From CBDDLD01 sp965230605 (GTDB taxonomy: Bacteria > Bacteroidota > Bacteroidia > Flavobacteriales > Flavobacteriaceae), in contig CBDDLD010000004.1 of the NCBI GenBank assembly GCA_965230605.1, forward strand, positions 1,116,001 to 1,180,000: a stretch of 64,000 nt of DNA. The letters are read 5' to 3'. This document shows, piece by piece, positions 53,431 to 61,955 of this stretch. Each line of letters opens with the position of its first letter. Within the stretch, counting starts at the first letter, position 1. The translations under genes were made by a program, and so were the position numbers. The notes beneath the pieces are model-generated. The model made no database searches. It was not told the DNA's origin and saw nothing but the letters and a program-made list of their open reading frames with translations.

Positions 53431-54879
53431 CTATTCAATAAACAATAACTGTTCTATTGGCGATTGTGTCGAATATTTAAGTTGTTGAAACTCATAAATT
53501 GAGGAATCACTTGCTGACCTGCCTGAGCCTAGGATATCAGCAATTGCGGCAGCAAGTAAAGGTTCGTTAACATCACCTAAAATACCAAAATTTCTGGGCG
53601 ATTCAGATAATTGTATGTCTGGAGTTAATCCATCAGCAGGAACTAATTCATCATCTCTATTTGATGAATTTCCTATTAATGGGATTAAAGCGTATGTATG
53701 AGTAGGGTTGACTTCTTGTCCTGGTTGGAAATCTGGTGAATCAAACACCAATCGATTTATCTCTGTTTTTCCAACGGTATTTTCTCCAATTTGAACTACT
53801 TCTATGTAAGGTTTAAGACTGTTGATCACTAATTCGCTTGCTGAAGCTGTACGTTGATTTGTAGTTAACACATATACCTTATTTAGATTTAAACTGTTAA
53901 TTGTACTTCCATTCGTTAAGGAGTTGCTAAAATTGAAATCTCTATCCTGTTCTAATTGATTGTTATTAAAAAACGCCTTAGAGAAAACTTGACCATTAAA
54001 TTGCCCGGTAATCATACTTCCTAAATCTGCAGCTGTTTGTATCACACCTCCACCATTGTATCTTAAATCGAGAACCAAATGTTGAATATTACTCGATTGA
54101 AACTGACCAAAAGCGGCATTTAACTCATTGATAAAATTATTGTTGAAACCATTGTATGCTAGATAACCTATAGTCTGCCCATTAATATTAATGACTTCAG
54201 ACCGATGTATTGGGTTTTCTGTATAAGGTTCTTTAGTTAGTTCTGTGCTTTGAGCGTTTGGAACTATGGAGTCATCGGAGACTTCAGGTGTGCCGTTATC
54301 ATTATAGTCTGCAAAATTTAGAGTGTAAACATCTTGACTCAATAAGTTGATACGGTTATCTAAGTTCAGGTTGACACCATCTACTGCTCTAAAGATTTGG
54401 CCACGTTGTAACCCGGCATTATCAGCAACACTGTTATTTAATACTAGGGTTATGACCCCAAAAATTTCAGTACTGCTTCCCGGGATAAAATATAAATTAA
54501 ATTCAATACCGTTACTTAAAGAAGTTCCCTGCTGTTGCTGTATTAGATCGAAGAAATTAGGTTCAATACGGCTAAATCTATCAGAAACCCCGGGTTGAAA
54601 TAAAAGTGAATTAAATATATCTTCAGGGGACGAAAAACCATTTAAATAATTGGAATACTCTTCAGTAGACCCAAACCTGTTGTCAATAGCATTGATTCCA
54701 AAACGATCATTAGAAAGGTCAGGTACATTTTCATTAAAGAGGTAATAGGCATTCATGGCTTTCCATACAAAATCATTAATATTTGATGTAGCCGCTAAAT
54801 TGTCGTCTCTATCTTCAAAACAGCTGGTAACTGAAAGTACAGCCACAGCACTTAGTAGGTAAAATTTAATTCTTTTCAT
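53431..54879 (-). CDS. S41 family C-terminal processing peptidase, lipoprotein
   Basis: A 482-residue lipoprotein (lipobox VTSC, Cys20, followed by FEDRDD, a surface-export-like acidic stretch). N-terminal helical part (30-95), a PDZ-like domain (about 120-205: VLNNSVADNAGLQRGQIFRAVDGVNL) and an S41 protease core (about 235-440) with HLVLDLRYNGGG, and the catalytic Ser in TTNQRTASASELVIN with Lys some 25 residues later. Cleaves proteins near their C-terminus; here possibly at the cell surface. Stands alone, divergent from the sigma operon. Confidence 0.88.
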   Translation of the reverse strand: MKRIKFYLLSAVAVLSVTSCFEDRDDNLAATSNINDFVWKAMNAYYLFNENVPDLSNDRFGINAIDNRFGSTEEYSNYLNGFSSPEDIFNSLLFQPGVSDRFSRIEPNFFDLIQQQQGTSLSNGIEFNLYFIPGSSTEIFGVITLVLNNSVADNAGLQRGQIFRAVDGVNLNLDNRINLLSQDVYTLNFADYNDNGTPEVSDDSIVPNAQSTELTKEPYTENPIHRSEVININGQTIGYLAYNGFNNNFINELNAAFGQFQSSNIQHLVLDLRYNGGGVIQTAADLGSMITGQFNGQVFSKAFFNNNQLEQDRDFNFSNSLTNGSTINSLNLNKVYVLTTNQRTASASELVINSLKPYIEVVQIGENTVGKTEINRLVFDSPDFQPGQEVNPTHTYALIPLIGNSSNRDDELVPADGLTPDIQLSESPRNFGILGDVNEPLLAAAIADILGSGRSASDSSIYEFQQLKYSTQSPIEQLLFIE

Positions 54880-55007
54880 AGCTTTCTTTTGTAAATAGCA
54901 ATAATCTTTTGTCTCTAAAACTCTAAATTTACTTACATTATTGTTAAATAAAAAAAGTTTGTAACAAAATTAAAACCTAGTCGTCGTAATTGTGAAGACG
55001 CCTAAAA

Positions 55008-55544
55008 ATGCCTTCACCACCAATCAAAGAAGAAATGACACAAGCAGATTTTATAAGCTTAGTGATGCCATTTAAGGATAAGATGTTTCGTTTAGCAAAA
55101 CGGCTTTTAGTCTCTAGAGAAGAAGCTGAGGACGCCACACAAGAAATACTCTTAAAATTATGGAACAATAAGCACAAAATAGGCGAATATAAAAACGTTG
55201 AAGCGTTTTCTATGACCATGACCAAGAACTTTTGTTTAGATCGTTTAAAGTCTAAACAAGCTCAGAACTTAAAAATTGTTCATAGTAATTATCAAGATCA
55301 CAATGTGTCGTTGCAGAGAGAAGTAGAAGCAAGAGATAGTGTAGACTGGGTAGGTAGAATTATGGAAGAGCTGCCAGAACAACAAAAGATAATAATACAA
55401 TTGCGAGATATAGAGCAGTATGATTTTGCAGAGATTTCAAAAATGTTGAGCATGAATGAAACAGCGATCAGAGTAGCCTTATCTAGAGCAAGAAAAACAA
55501 TACGAGAAAAATTAACTAATACACATCGCTATGGTATTAACTAA
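55008..55544 (+). CDS. ECF RNA polymerase sigma factor
   Basis: A 178-residue sigma-70-like factor. Region 2 at about 20-85 (EEAEDATQEILLKLWNNKH, FSMTMTKNFCLDRLK) and region 4 at about 120-170 (LPEQQKIIIQLRDIEQYDFAEISKMLSMNETAIRVALSRARKTI). A start at Met10 (MTQADF) is also possible. It overlaps the next gene by 14 bases. Heads the operon sigma - membrane protein - DUF4252 - DUF4252, a Bacteroidota envelope-signalling layout. Confidence 0.9.
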   Translation: MPSPPIKEEMTQADFISLVMPFKDKMFRLAKRLLVSREEAEDATQEILLKLWNNKHKIGEYKNVEAFSMTMTKNFCLDRLKSKQAQNLKIVHSNYQDHNVSLQREVEARDSVDWVGRIMEELPEQQKIIIQLRDIEQYDFAEISKMLSMNETAIRVALSRARKTIREKLTNTHRYGIN

Positions 55545-56013
55545 TATAGAAAACCTAATAGAAAAGTATGAAAATGCAGAAACTACCCTGCAAGAAGAAG
55601 CTCAATTAAGAGATTACTTTACAGGGGATGATGTTGCACCTCATTTGGAGCACTACAGAAGCATGTTTCTTTACTTTTCTAATACACAGCAAGAACAATT
55701 TACCAAGGACGTTCCATTAAAACCTAAGAGAACTAAAGTATACCAATGGATTTCTGTCGCAGCCGTAGCTGTTCTAATGCTTAGCATATTTGTACCAAAG
55801 ACTATTTTTGGAGGACATTCTAAAGCTGAAATTGCAGAAGCCGAACAAGCGTTTTATCAAACAATGGATGCCTTAGGAATGGTTTCGAAAGGAATGAACA
55901 GTGGACAAAATGCGGTCGCTATGATGTCGAGCAATCTTCAACAAGGTGTTGAAGGCGCTAGCAGATTAAGCGAATTCACAAAAACAACAAACAGAATATT
56001 TAAAAACAAGTAA
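55531..56013 (+). CDS. Membrane protein, candidate anti-sigma factor
   Basis: A 160-residue protein with an N-terminal cytoplasmic part (1-70: ENLIEKYENAETTLQEEAQLRDYF), one membrane segment (72-88) and about 70 residues outside that are helical with many Met, Ser and Asn. N-in topology and its 14-base overlap with the sigma gene suggest an anti-sigma factor, though no canonical zinc motif is present. The pattern E-x-T-x-x-E-E-x-x-L-R-x-Y-F is common in such Bacteroidota sigma partners. Confidence 0.7.
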   Translation: MVLTNIENLIEKYENAETTLQEEAQLRDYFTGDDVAPHLEHYRSMFLYFSNTQQEQFTKDVPLKPKRTKVYQWISVAAVAVLMLSIFVPKTIFGGHSKAEIAEAEQAFYQTMDALGMVSKGMNSGQNAVAMMSSNLQQGVEGASRLSEFTKTTNRIFKNK

Positions 56014-56033
56014 CACTCGAAAATTTAAAAATT

Positions 56034-56606
56034 ATGAAAAAATTAGTAATTATAGTAGCGCTTTTAGTAGCTCCGTTAATGACATTTGGTCAAAGTATCT
56101 TTGATAAGTATGAAGATATGGATGGTGTAGCATCAGTAATTGTTAATCAGAAGATGTTTAACATGATTGCGACTATAGACATTGACTTAGATGACAAAGA
56201 TGCGCAAGAATACTTAGATATGGTAAAGAAAATTACCGGATTAAAAGTATTCACTACAGACGATGCAGGTGTGTCTGCAGATATGAAGGCTACAGTTAAT
56301 AAGTATCTTAAGAGTTCTAGTTTAGATGAATTAATGCGTATTAAGGACGGTGATCAGACCGTAAAATTCTTTGTAAAAGAAGGAAAAGATGAAAACCATG
56401 TAAAAGAATTATTAATGTTTGTAACTGGTCTTAAAGAAATGACTAAAGGACAAGACATTACAATTAATGGTAAGAAAAGAGAATTTGAGACCGTATTATT
56501 AACATTAACCGGAGACATAGATTTAAGACAAATTTCTAAGCTTACAAATAGCATGGATATGCCAGGAGGCGACCAGTTAAAGAAAGCTGGAAAGAAGAAA
56601 AATTAA
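56034..56606 (+). CDS. DUF4252 protein, exported
   Basis: A 190-residue protein with a signal peptide (1-20, TFGQS) and a DUF4252 domain (about 21-170; FDKYEDMDGVASVIVNQKMFNMIATID start). Charged helices and short strands, ending in a KKAGKKKN basic tail. Function unknown in the phylum, but DUF4252 genes commonly follow ECF sigma genes. 20 bases after the anti-sigma candidate. Confidence 0.85.
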   Translation: MKKLVIIVALLVAPLMTFGQSIFDKYEDMDGVASVIVNQKMFNMIATIDIDLDDKDAQEYLDMVKKITGLKVFTTDDAGVSADMKATVNKYLKSSSLDELMRIKDGDQTVKFFVKEGKDENHVKELLMFVTGLKEMTKGQDITINGKKREFETVLLTLTGDIDLRQISKLTNSMDMPGGDQLKKAGKKKN

Positions 56607-56620
56607 AATAAAGCAGTAAC

Positions 56621-57172
56621 ATGTTACCACCAATCACATCAATCAGAAAAACGGCTTTGTTATTACTTTTGGTTACGACTTTAGTAAGTTGTAACCAAGG
56701 GTTAACATTGCAAACATATTACGTAGACAATGAATTAAAACCTGGTTTTACATCTGTAGATGTACCGACCAGCTTTCTAAATATTGATCAAACTACACTC
56801 ACTGAGGCAGAAAAAAAAGCATATAAGTCAGTTGATAAATTGAATATGTTAGCTTTTGTGCTTTCAGAAGATAATAGAGATGAATATGACGTTGAGCTTG
56901 CCAAAGTAAAAACAATACTTAAAGATCCTAAATACGATGAGTTTATGCGAGGAGGATCATCTGAAGGCAAATTTGCAATTAAGTTTATCGGTGAACCTGA
57001 TGATATAGATGAGCTCATATTATTTGGAAACTCTAACGATAAAGGATTTGCAATAGTCAGAGTATTAGGAGACGATATGAATCTTAATGAAATCATGAAG
57101 CTTGGTAAAGCTCTAGAAAATACCAATATCGATGATTCGCAAGTAAGCGATATCATGGACTTTTTTAAATAA
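56621..57172 (+). CDS. DUF4252 lipoprotein
   Basis: A 183-residue lipoprotein (lipobox LVSC, Cys about 24) with a second, diverged DUF4252 domain (LNMLAFVLSEDNRDEYDVELAKVKTILKDPKYDEF, with FAIVRVLGDDMNLNEIMKLGKALEN). It lies 14 bases after the exported paralogue, so the operon makes one soluble periplasmic and one membrane-tethered version. They may bind each other or the outer part of the anti-sigma protein. The operon terminator lies inside the end of the opposite gene (57199-57234). Confidence 0.82.
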   Translation: MLPPITSIRKTALLLLLVTTLVSCNQGLTLQTYYVDNELKPGFTSVDVPTSFLNIDQTTLTEAEKKAYKSVDKLNMLAFVLSEDNRDEYDVELAKVKTILKDPKYDEFMRGGSSEGKFAIKFIGEPDDIDELILFGNSNDKGFAIVRVLGDDMNLNEIMKLGKALENTNIDDSQVSDIMDFFK

Positions 57173-57180
57173 TAAATACT

Positions 57181-57408
57181 TTATTTAATGTTAATAGGAT
57201 CGTCTTGAGGAATGTCTTCAAGACGATTTTTTTTACGGATTTCAGCTAACACAGTAATCACTGTAAGTGCTAATAATAGTAAAAAACCAGAGAAGAGGAG
57301 GGCTTTAATAATGAAATAGTCTAATACCTTTGTCACACCAGCTAAAAAGAAGCTTAAAGTAACAACACCGGTACCGGTAAGTATAATAGTATTTCTATTT
57401 AAAGTCAT
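57181..57408 (-). CDS. Small membrane protein, unknown function
   Basis: A 75-residue protein with two membrane segments (about 7-25 and 29-50) followed by a basic and polar tail (IRKKNRLEDIPQDDPINIK). It starts 2 bases upstream of the purB stop on the same strand and so is likely cotranscribed behind purB. Its last 12 codons contain the terminator stem of the opposite DUF4252 operon. No family recognised. Confidence 0.6.
   Translation of the reverse strand: MTLNRNTIILTGTGVVTLSFFLAGVTKVLDYFIIKALLFSGFLLLLALTVITVLAEIRKKNRLEDIPQDDPINIK
57199..57234 (+). terminator. Terminator of the sigma-DUF4252 operon, inside a coding region
   Basis: ATCGTCTTGA (57199-57208) and TCAAGACGAT (57218-57227) form a 10-base-pair perfect stem followed by eight T on the plus strand. 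It lies 27 bases after the DUF4252 stop and inside the 3' part of the leftward 75-residue gene. Confidence 0.85.
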
Positions 57409-57410
57409 AA

Positions 57411-58754
57411 TTAAATTCCTGTATAATTGGCAGGAGTAATCACTTTTAACTCTGCTTTTAAAGTTTCTGAGACGTCTAAAGTATCAATAAAATTTGATAT
57501 AGAGCTTTGAGTTATTGCTTCATTAGTTCTTGTAAGACCTTTTAACGCTTCGTAAGGATTAGGATAATTTTCTCTTCTTAGTATGGTTTGTATGGCCTCA
57601 GCAACAACTGCCCAGTTGTTTTCTAAGTCTTCTTCAAATTTATTTCTATTCAATAAAAGTTTATCTAACCCTTTCAATGTCGATTTAAAACCTATTATCG
57701 TATGTGCTACAGGCACACCTACATTTCGTAATACGGTACTGTCAGTGAGATCACGCTGTAATCTCGAAATTGGCAGTTTTGACGATAGGTGTTCAAAAAT
57801 AGCATTAGCAATACCAAGATTACCTTCACTATTTTCAAAATCTATAGGATTCACTTTATGAGGCATAGCCGAGCTTCCTATTTCGCCTTCTTTGATTTTT
57901 TGTTTGAAATAATCCATAGAAACATAAGTCCAGATATCTCTATCTAAATCAATGATTATAGTATTTATACGTTTCAAACTGTCAAAAAGGGCGGCGGCAT
58001 GATCATAATGCTCGATTTGAGTTGTAGGAAATGAATGTTGCAAACCTAATTTCTCTTGTACAAACCGAGTTCCGAAAGCTTTCCAGTCTACATCAGGATA
58101 TGCCACTTTATGCGCATTAAAATTACCCGTTGCACCACCAAATTTAGCAGCACTTGGGACATCATTTAATAAATTGAACTGTTCTTTTAAACGCTGAACA
58201 AAAACATAAATTTCTTTCCCTAAGCGTGTTGGAGATGCCGGCTGACCATGAGTACGTGCTAACATCGGAACATCTTTCCATTCCTTAGATAATACTTCTA
58301 ATTTGTCAACTAACTTAAGATATAAGGGTACATAAGATGCATTCATTGCATCTTTTATACTTAGTGGTATTGCTGTATTGTTTATGTCTTGTGATGTAAG
58401 CCCGAAATGTATAAATTCTTTATAATCTGAAAGTCCTAGGCCATCAAACTTTTCTTTTATAAAATACTCTACAGCTTTTACATCATGGTTTGTCGTTTTT
58501 TCAATCTCTTTTATTGCAGACGCATCAATAGGTGTGAAATTCTGGTATAATGCCCTTAAAGCATCAAACTTAGAATGATCCACTGTGCTAAGTTGCGGTA
58601 ATGGGAGCTCACACAACGCAATAAAATATTCAATCTCTACAAGCACTCTATACTTAATAAGTGCTTCTTCAGAAAAATAATTTCCTAATTCTTCAACTTT
58701 GTTTCTGTAACGACCATCGATTGGAGAAATAGCATTGAGTGATGAAAGCGCCAT
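57411..58754 (-). CDS. purB: Adenylosuccinate lyase
   Basis: A 447-residue lyase from ATG 58752-58754, chosen because MALSSLNAISPIDGRYRNKV is the usual PurB beginning; an upstream ATG would add 9 residues. It catalyses two fumarate eliminations (SAICAR to AICAR, adenylosuccinate to AMP). Fumarase-superfamily signature SSAMPHKVNPIDFEN (Ser in the flexible loop), TSQDINNTA and ARTHGQPA are seen. purL is 36 kb away in the window, so purine genes are scattered. Confidence 0.95.
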   Translation of the reverse strand: MALSSLNAISPIDGRYRNKVEELGNYFSEEALIKYRVLVEIEYFIALCELPLPQLSTVDHSKFDALRALYQNFTPIDASAIKEIEKTTNHDVKAVEYFIKEKFDGLGLSDYKEFIHFGLTSQDINNTAIPLSIKDAMNASYVPLYLKLVDKLEVLSKEWKDVPMLARTHGQPASPTRLGKEIYVFVQRLKEQFNLLNDVPSAAKFGGATGNFNAHKVAYPDVDWKAFGTRFVQEKLGLQHSFPTTQIEHYDHAAALFDSLKRINTIIIDLDRDIWTYVSMDYFKQKIKEGEIGSSAMPHKVNPIDFENSEGNLGIANAIFEHLSSKLPISRLQRDLTDSTVLRNVGVPVAHTIIGFKSTLKGLDKLLLNRNKFEEDLENNWAVVAEAIQTILRRENYPNPYEALKGLTRTNEAITQSSISNFIDTLDVSETLKAELKVITPANYTGI

Positions 58755-58815
58755 AATGTGTGATGTTTTTTGAAGTTGCAAAGATAGTTATTTCAAAATG
58801 TAAAATAGTGGAGTT

Positions 58816-59385
58816 CTATGATGTCTTTCGTATTTTTTTTAGAATCCCTCTGGCTCTAGCTTTAAAGCCAGAGCTTTGCATTTGATAATCACGTTCTAAT
58901 ATGATGATTAGCTCTGGGTGTATCCAATCATGATCATTGCCTAGTTGATACAAACAGTTCATTGCATAGGCCTTAGGTGCAATTTTTTCATCGTTGATCA
59001 TCCAGTCAAAACAAGCTTCAATGATTCGTTCTATATGATGTTCTTTTAGGTTTATTTTAATAGCATTCTGCTGTTTTGAATAGTAAGCATCTATAAGGTA
59101 TTCACAGACCTTAGCTACAGGTCTCACCGCCGGATCTAAGTGAACAGTGTTCATGTGTTGTGTAAACGTATCTAAATAGGGGATAGAGGCTTCAATATTT
59201 TTCTTACACATAAACTCAAAAACCCAGGCAGCTCTACAAGATATCTTATCATTTACATCAAAGAGGATTTCTAATAAAGGAGGAATAAGATTAGAGTTGT
59301 TCATGACCAAATTGGCATAATATTGCCGCTTTTCTCTGGAGTGATTTACGTAATTTAATTCTTTATAAAGTTCTGCTTTAGTCAA
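58816..59385 (-). CDS. HEAT-like helical protein, unknown function
   Basis: A 189-residue soluble protein made of helical pairs (for example LIPPLLEILFDVNDKISCRAAWVFEFMCKKN, HHIERIIEACFDWMINDEKIAPKAYAMNCLYQLG), a HEAT/ARM-like layout. The start is TTG (59383-59385); the next Met (28) would cut the first helix. Basic C-terminus (ARGILKKIRKTS). Conserved near purB in related genomes is possible but unproven here. Probably a protein-binding adaptor. Confidence 0.65.
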   Translation of the reverse strand: MTKAELYKELNYVNHSREKRQYYANLVMNNSNLIPPLLEILFDVNDKISCRAAWVFEFMCKKNIEASIPYLDTFTQHMNTVHLDPAVRPVAKVCEYLIDAYYSKQQNAIKINLKEHHIERIIEACFDWMINDEKIAPKAYAMNCLYQLGNDHDWIHPELIIILERDYQMQSSGFKARARGILKKIRKTS

Positions 59386-59424
59386 TGGAAATTTAGTATT
59401 TTTAAAATTCTAAATTAATCAAAA

Positions 59425-59898
59425 ATGAAGATCCTAAAAAAGATATTATTAGTATTACTTATAGCATTTATTATTGCTCAGTTTTTTGGGCCTGAAAAAA
59501 ATGAAGGCGATATAGCCTCCATAGAATCATTCTTAGCTGATACTAATCCACCAGATAATGTTAGAGCGATATTGAAAGAGAATTGCTTAGATTGCCATAG
59601 TGACCATACAAGATATCCCTGGTATAATACCATTACACCGGTTAATTATTGGATGGCTGATCATATTCGTCATGGAAAAGGTGATTTTAATGTATCTAAA
59701 TGGGATGATTATAGTGTGAAACGTAAAGATCATAAATTAGAGGAGCTTATAGAAGAGGTAAAAGAAAAACACATGCCGCTCCCTAGTTATACATGGACAC
59801 ATACTGAAGCTGACTTATCTCAAGAACAAATTAAAGCTTTAGTAGAATGGGCGCAACAAGCACGCATCAAATACAGTCTTGAAAAAGAGCCGGAATAG
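59425..59898 (+). CDS. Haem-binding domain protein (CxxCH)
   Basis: A 157-residue protein with an N-terminal membrane anchor or signal (4-20) and one haem c-type motif CLDCH (54-58) in ENCLDCHSDHTRYPWYNTITPVNYWMADH, the hallmark of the Haem_bd (DUF1924-like) family in Bacteroidota. A second distal ligand could be Met80 or one of the His residues. Periplasmic side inferred. Its role may be in electron transfer or haem sensing. Confidence 0.85.
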   Translation: MKILKKILLVLLIAFIIAQFFGPEKNEGDIASIESFLADTNPPDNVRAILKENCLDCHSDHTRYPWYNTITPVNYWMADHIRHGKGDFNVSKWDDYSVKRKDHKLEELIEEVKEKHMPLPSYTWTHTEADLSQEQIKALVEWAQQARIKYSLEKEPE

Positions 59899-59913
59899 TA
59901 ATTCAATTTATTT

Positions 59914-61140
59914 TTGGTAAAAACACTTCTTATTATTGGTTTTGTATGGCCTGAACCCAAAAGTTCAGCTGCCGGTAGTAGGATGTTACAGCTTATTCGG
60001 GTGTTTTTAAGTGATGGTTATGAAATTACTTTTGCCAGCACTTCAAAAACATCACCAAATACATTTGATCTAAAGTCTATAGGGGTGACAACTGAAGCTA
60101 TAGAGCTCAATGATCCTAGTTTTGACGATTTTATTACAAGACTTCAACCAAATGTGGTCTTATTTGACCGATTTATGACTGAAGAGCAATTTGGTTGGCG
60201 GGTATTAAAATGTTGCCCTGATGCTATTCGTATTTTAGACACTGAAGATTTTCATGGATTGCGTAAAGCCAGGGGGGAGGCATTGAAGCAGAATATCCCT
60301 TTAAATACTACACTACTTCAAAATGATATTACTAAACGTGAGATAGCTAGTATATACAGATGTGATCTAAGCCTTATTATTTCTGAATTTGAAATGATGA
60401 TGCTCACTCAGGATTTTAATATTGACGAATCTCTGCTACATTATGTACCTTTTTTATTAGAGTTAGTCAATACAGAAACGCCTGATTTTGAAAATCGCTC
60501 CCATTTTATAACGATCGGTAATTTTTTGCATGCTCCAAATGCAGATGCTGTAAAATATCTTAAGACTACGATTTGGCCCTTAATTCGAAAGCAATTGCCA
60601 GAGGCTGAACTTCATATTTATGGAGCCTATCCATCATTGGGGCATAAAGAATTAATAGATATAGCTAATGGTTTTATTGTAGAAGGCTTTGTTGATGATG
60701 TCAATGTGGTGATGAAAAATGCTAGAGTATGTTTGGCACCATTGCGATTTGGTGCCGGATTAAAAGGAAAACTGATTGATGCCATGGTTAATGGAGTGCC
60801 ATGTGCAATGACTGAAATAGCAGCTGAGGGTATGTTTGGTGACTTAGAACCTAATGGTTTTGTAGAAAATTCGGTTGAATCCTATGTGGAGAAGTCCGTA
60901 GAACTATATACGAATAAGGCCTTATGGAGAAAAAAACAGAGGCATGGCTTTACCGTTTTAGATCATCGATTTTGCGACACTGACCAAAAAACAAGGCTTA
61001 TTCATAGAGTAAATAAAATAAAATCTACTATTGTTGAGCATCGCCAAAATAACTTCACAGGACAGCTCTTAAACCATCATATGCTGCAGAGTACCAAGTA
61101 TATGAGTAAATGGATCGAAGCTAAAAATAAGTCACTTTAA
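59914..61140 (+). CDS. GT4 family glycosyltransferase
   Basis: A 408-residue GT-B fold glycosyltransferase. The start is TTG at 59914-59916, 15 bases after the previous stop; the family normally begins with this KTLLIIGFVWPEPKSSAAGSRM block. The nucleotide-sugar-binding C-domain holds ADAVKYLK, FVEGFVDDVNVVMKNARVCLAPLRFGAGLKGKLIDAMVNGVP (about 250-292). Cytoplasmic. Substrate unknown; possibly a surface glycan. No other glycan genes are adjacent. Confidence 0.85.
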   Translation: MVKTLLIIGFVWPEPKSSAAGSRMLQLIRVFLSDGYEITFASTSKTSPNTFDLKSIGVTTEAIELNDPSFDDFITRLQPNVVLFDRFMTEEQFGWRVLKCCPDAIRILDTEDFHGLRKARGEALKQNIPLNTTLLQNDITKREIASIYRCDLSLIISEFEMMMLTQDFNIDESLLHYVPFLLELVNTETPDFENRSHFITIGNFLHAPNADAVKYLKTTIWPLIRKQLPEAELHIYGAYPSLGHKELIDIANGFIVEGFVDDVNVVMKNARVCLAPLRFGAGLKGKLIDAMVNGVPCAMTEIAAEGMFGDLEPNGFVENSVESYVEKSVELYTNKALWRKKQRHGFTVLDHRFCDTDQKTRLIHRVNKIKSTIVEHRQNNFTGQLLNHHMLQSTKYMSKWIEAKNKSL

Positions 61141-61170
61141 AATGAAATAACAAAATTCCTTTATGGAAGA

Positions 61171-61202
61171 TTTGGTTATTTTATAAATGTAAAGTATATT
61201 TG
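61171..61202 (+). promoter_or_regulatory. Promoter of the membrane protein - XRE regulator unit
   Basis: TTTG (61171-61174), 20 bases, TATATTTG (61195-61202): a full consensus, 48 bases before the first ATG. Confidence 0.75.
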
Positions 61203-61250
61203 TCATATAGTAAAAATGATTTTACTTAATAGAAAATAAATTTTACAAAA

Positions 61251-61700
61251 ATGAATTCAGAAAGTTTTGCAGAAAGAGAACGAAGAGGGCTAAACAAACT
61301 CATAAATTTTAGATTACCGCGCTACTTTTACCATATCGGTTTAATTCTGGCGGCGGGAGCAATTATAATGATGTTTATAAGGGCATTTGCCATGGAAGGC
61401 GAGCATGAAACACTAAAAGATGTATTAAGAAAGTTATTGTTAATTGGAATGTTACTTATGTCAGTTGCCAGAGATAAAGAAGAGGATGAGTTAACCATAA
61501 AATTAAGGATGCAGTCCTATACTTATGCCTTTATTACAGGAGTTATCTATGCTTTGATAATGCCTTATGTAGATTATGGTGTGTCTAACGTACTTAAACC
61601 AGAAGGTGAGGCTCTTAAAGACCTTGGAGATTTTCAGGTATTATTGTTTATGCTTCTGGTACAGCTGATGTGTTATCATGCTTTAAAACGTTTCAGATAA
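61251..61700 (+). CDS. Small four-helix membrane protein
   Basis: A 149-residue protein with four membrane segments (about 27-47, 62-77, 90-110, 127-146) and a charged N-terminus (SFAERERRGLNKL). No family name recognised, but the pairing with a small XRE regulator whose ATG overlaps this stop codon (TAATG) is a recurring Bacteroidota and Firmicutes arrangement. It may be the sensor or target of the regulator. Confidence 0.7.
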   Translation: MNSESFAERERRGLNKLINFRLPRYFYHIGLILAAGAIIMMFIRAFAMEGEHETLKDVLRKLLLIGMLLMSVARDKEEDELTIKLRMQSYTYAFITGVIYALIMPYVDYGVSNVLKPEGEALKDLGDFQVLLFMLLVQLMCYHALKRFR

Positions 61701-61900
61701 TGCAGAATACAATAAAAGTAGAACGGGCCATTCTTAACCTGACTCAGGACGATTTAGCCAAACGTATTGGGGTTTCCAGGCAAACCATTAACTCTATTGA
61801 GGCCAACAGGTATGTGCCTTCAACAGTGTTAGCTTTGAAGCTATCAAATGTGTTTAATAAACCGGTCAATAGCTTTTTTAAACTAAGTGAGGATGATTAA
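61700..61900 (+). CDS. XRE-family helix-turn-helix regulator
   Basis: A 66-residue Cro/CI-type regulator with a single HTH: LTQDDLAKRIGVSRQTINSIEANRYVPSTVLALKLSNVF (15-53). The ATG at 61700 overlaps the last base of the membrane-protein stop, chosen over an upstream in-frame ATG (61670) that would lie within the preceding gene. Such 65-70-residue proteins bind as dimers. It probably regulates its own unit. Confidence 0.88.
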   Translation: MQNTIKVERAILNLTQDDLAKRIGVSRQTINSIEANRYVPSTVLALKLSNVFNKPVNSFFKLSEDD

Positions 61901-61955
61901 ACTTGTATTTTTAGTGGTAGTGGTAATCTGTGCTCTATTTGTTAAAGCGTTATAG
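61893..61955 (+). CDS. Possible 20-residue single-span membrane peptide
   Basis: An ATG inside the end of the XRE gene (8-base overlap, ATGATTAA) opens a 20-residue frame, MIKLVFLVVVVICALFVKAL, that is almost one hydrophobic helix with a lysine at each end. It ends at 61955, overlapping the 3' end of the opposite lipocalin gene by 6 bases. Stop-start overlap and clean hydrophobicity hint at a real small protein; length makes chance likely. Confidence 0.3.
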   Translation: MIKLVFLVVVVICALFVKAL

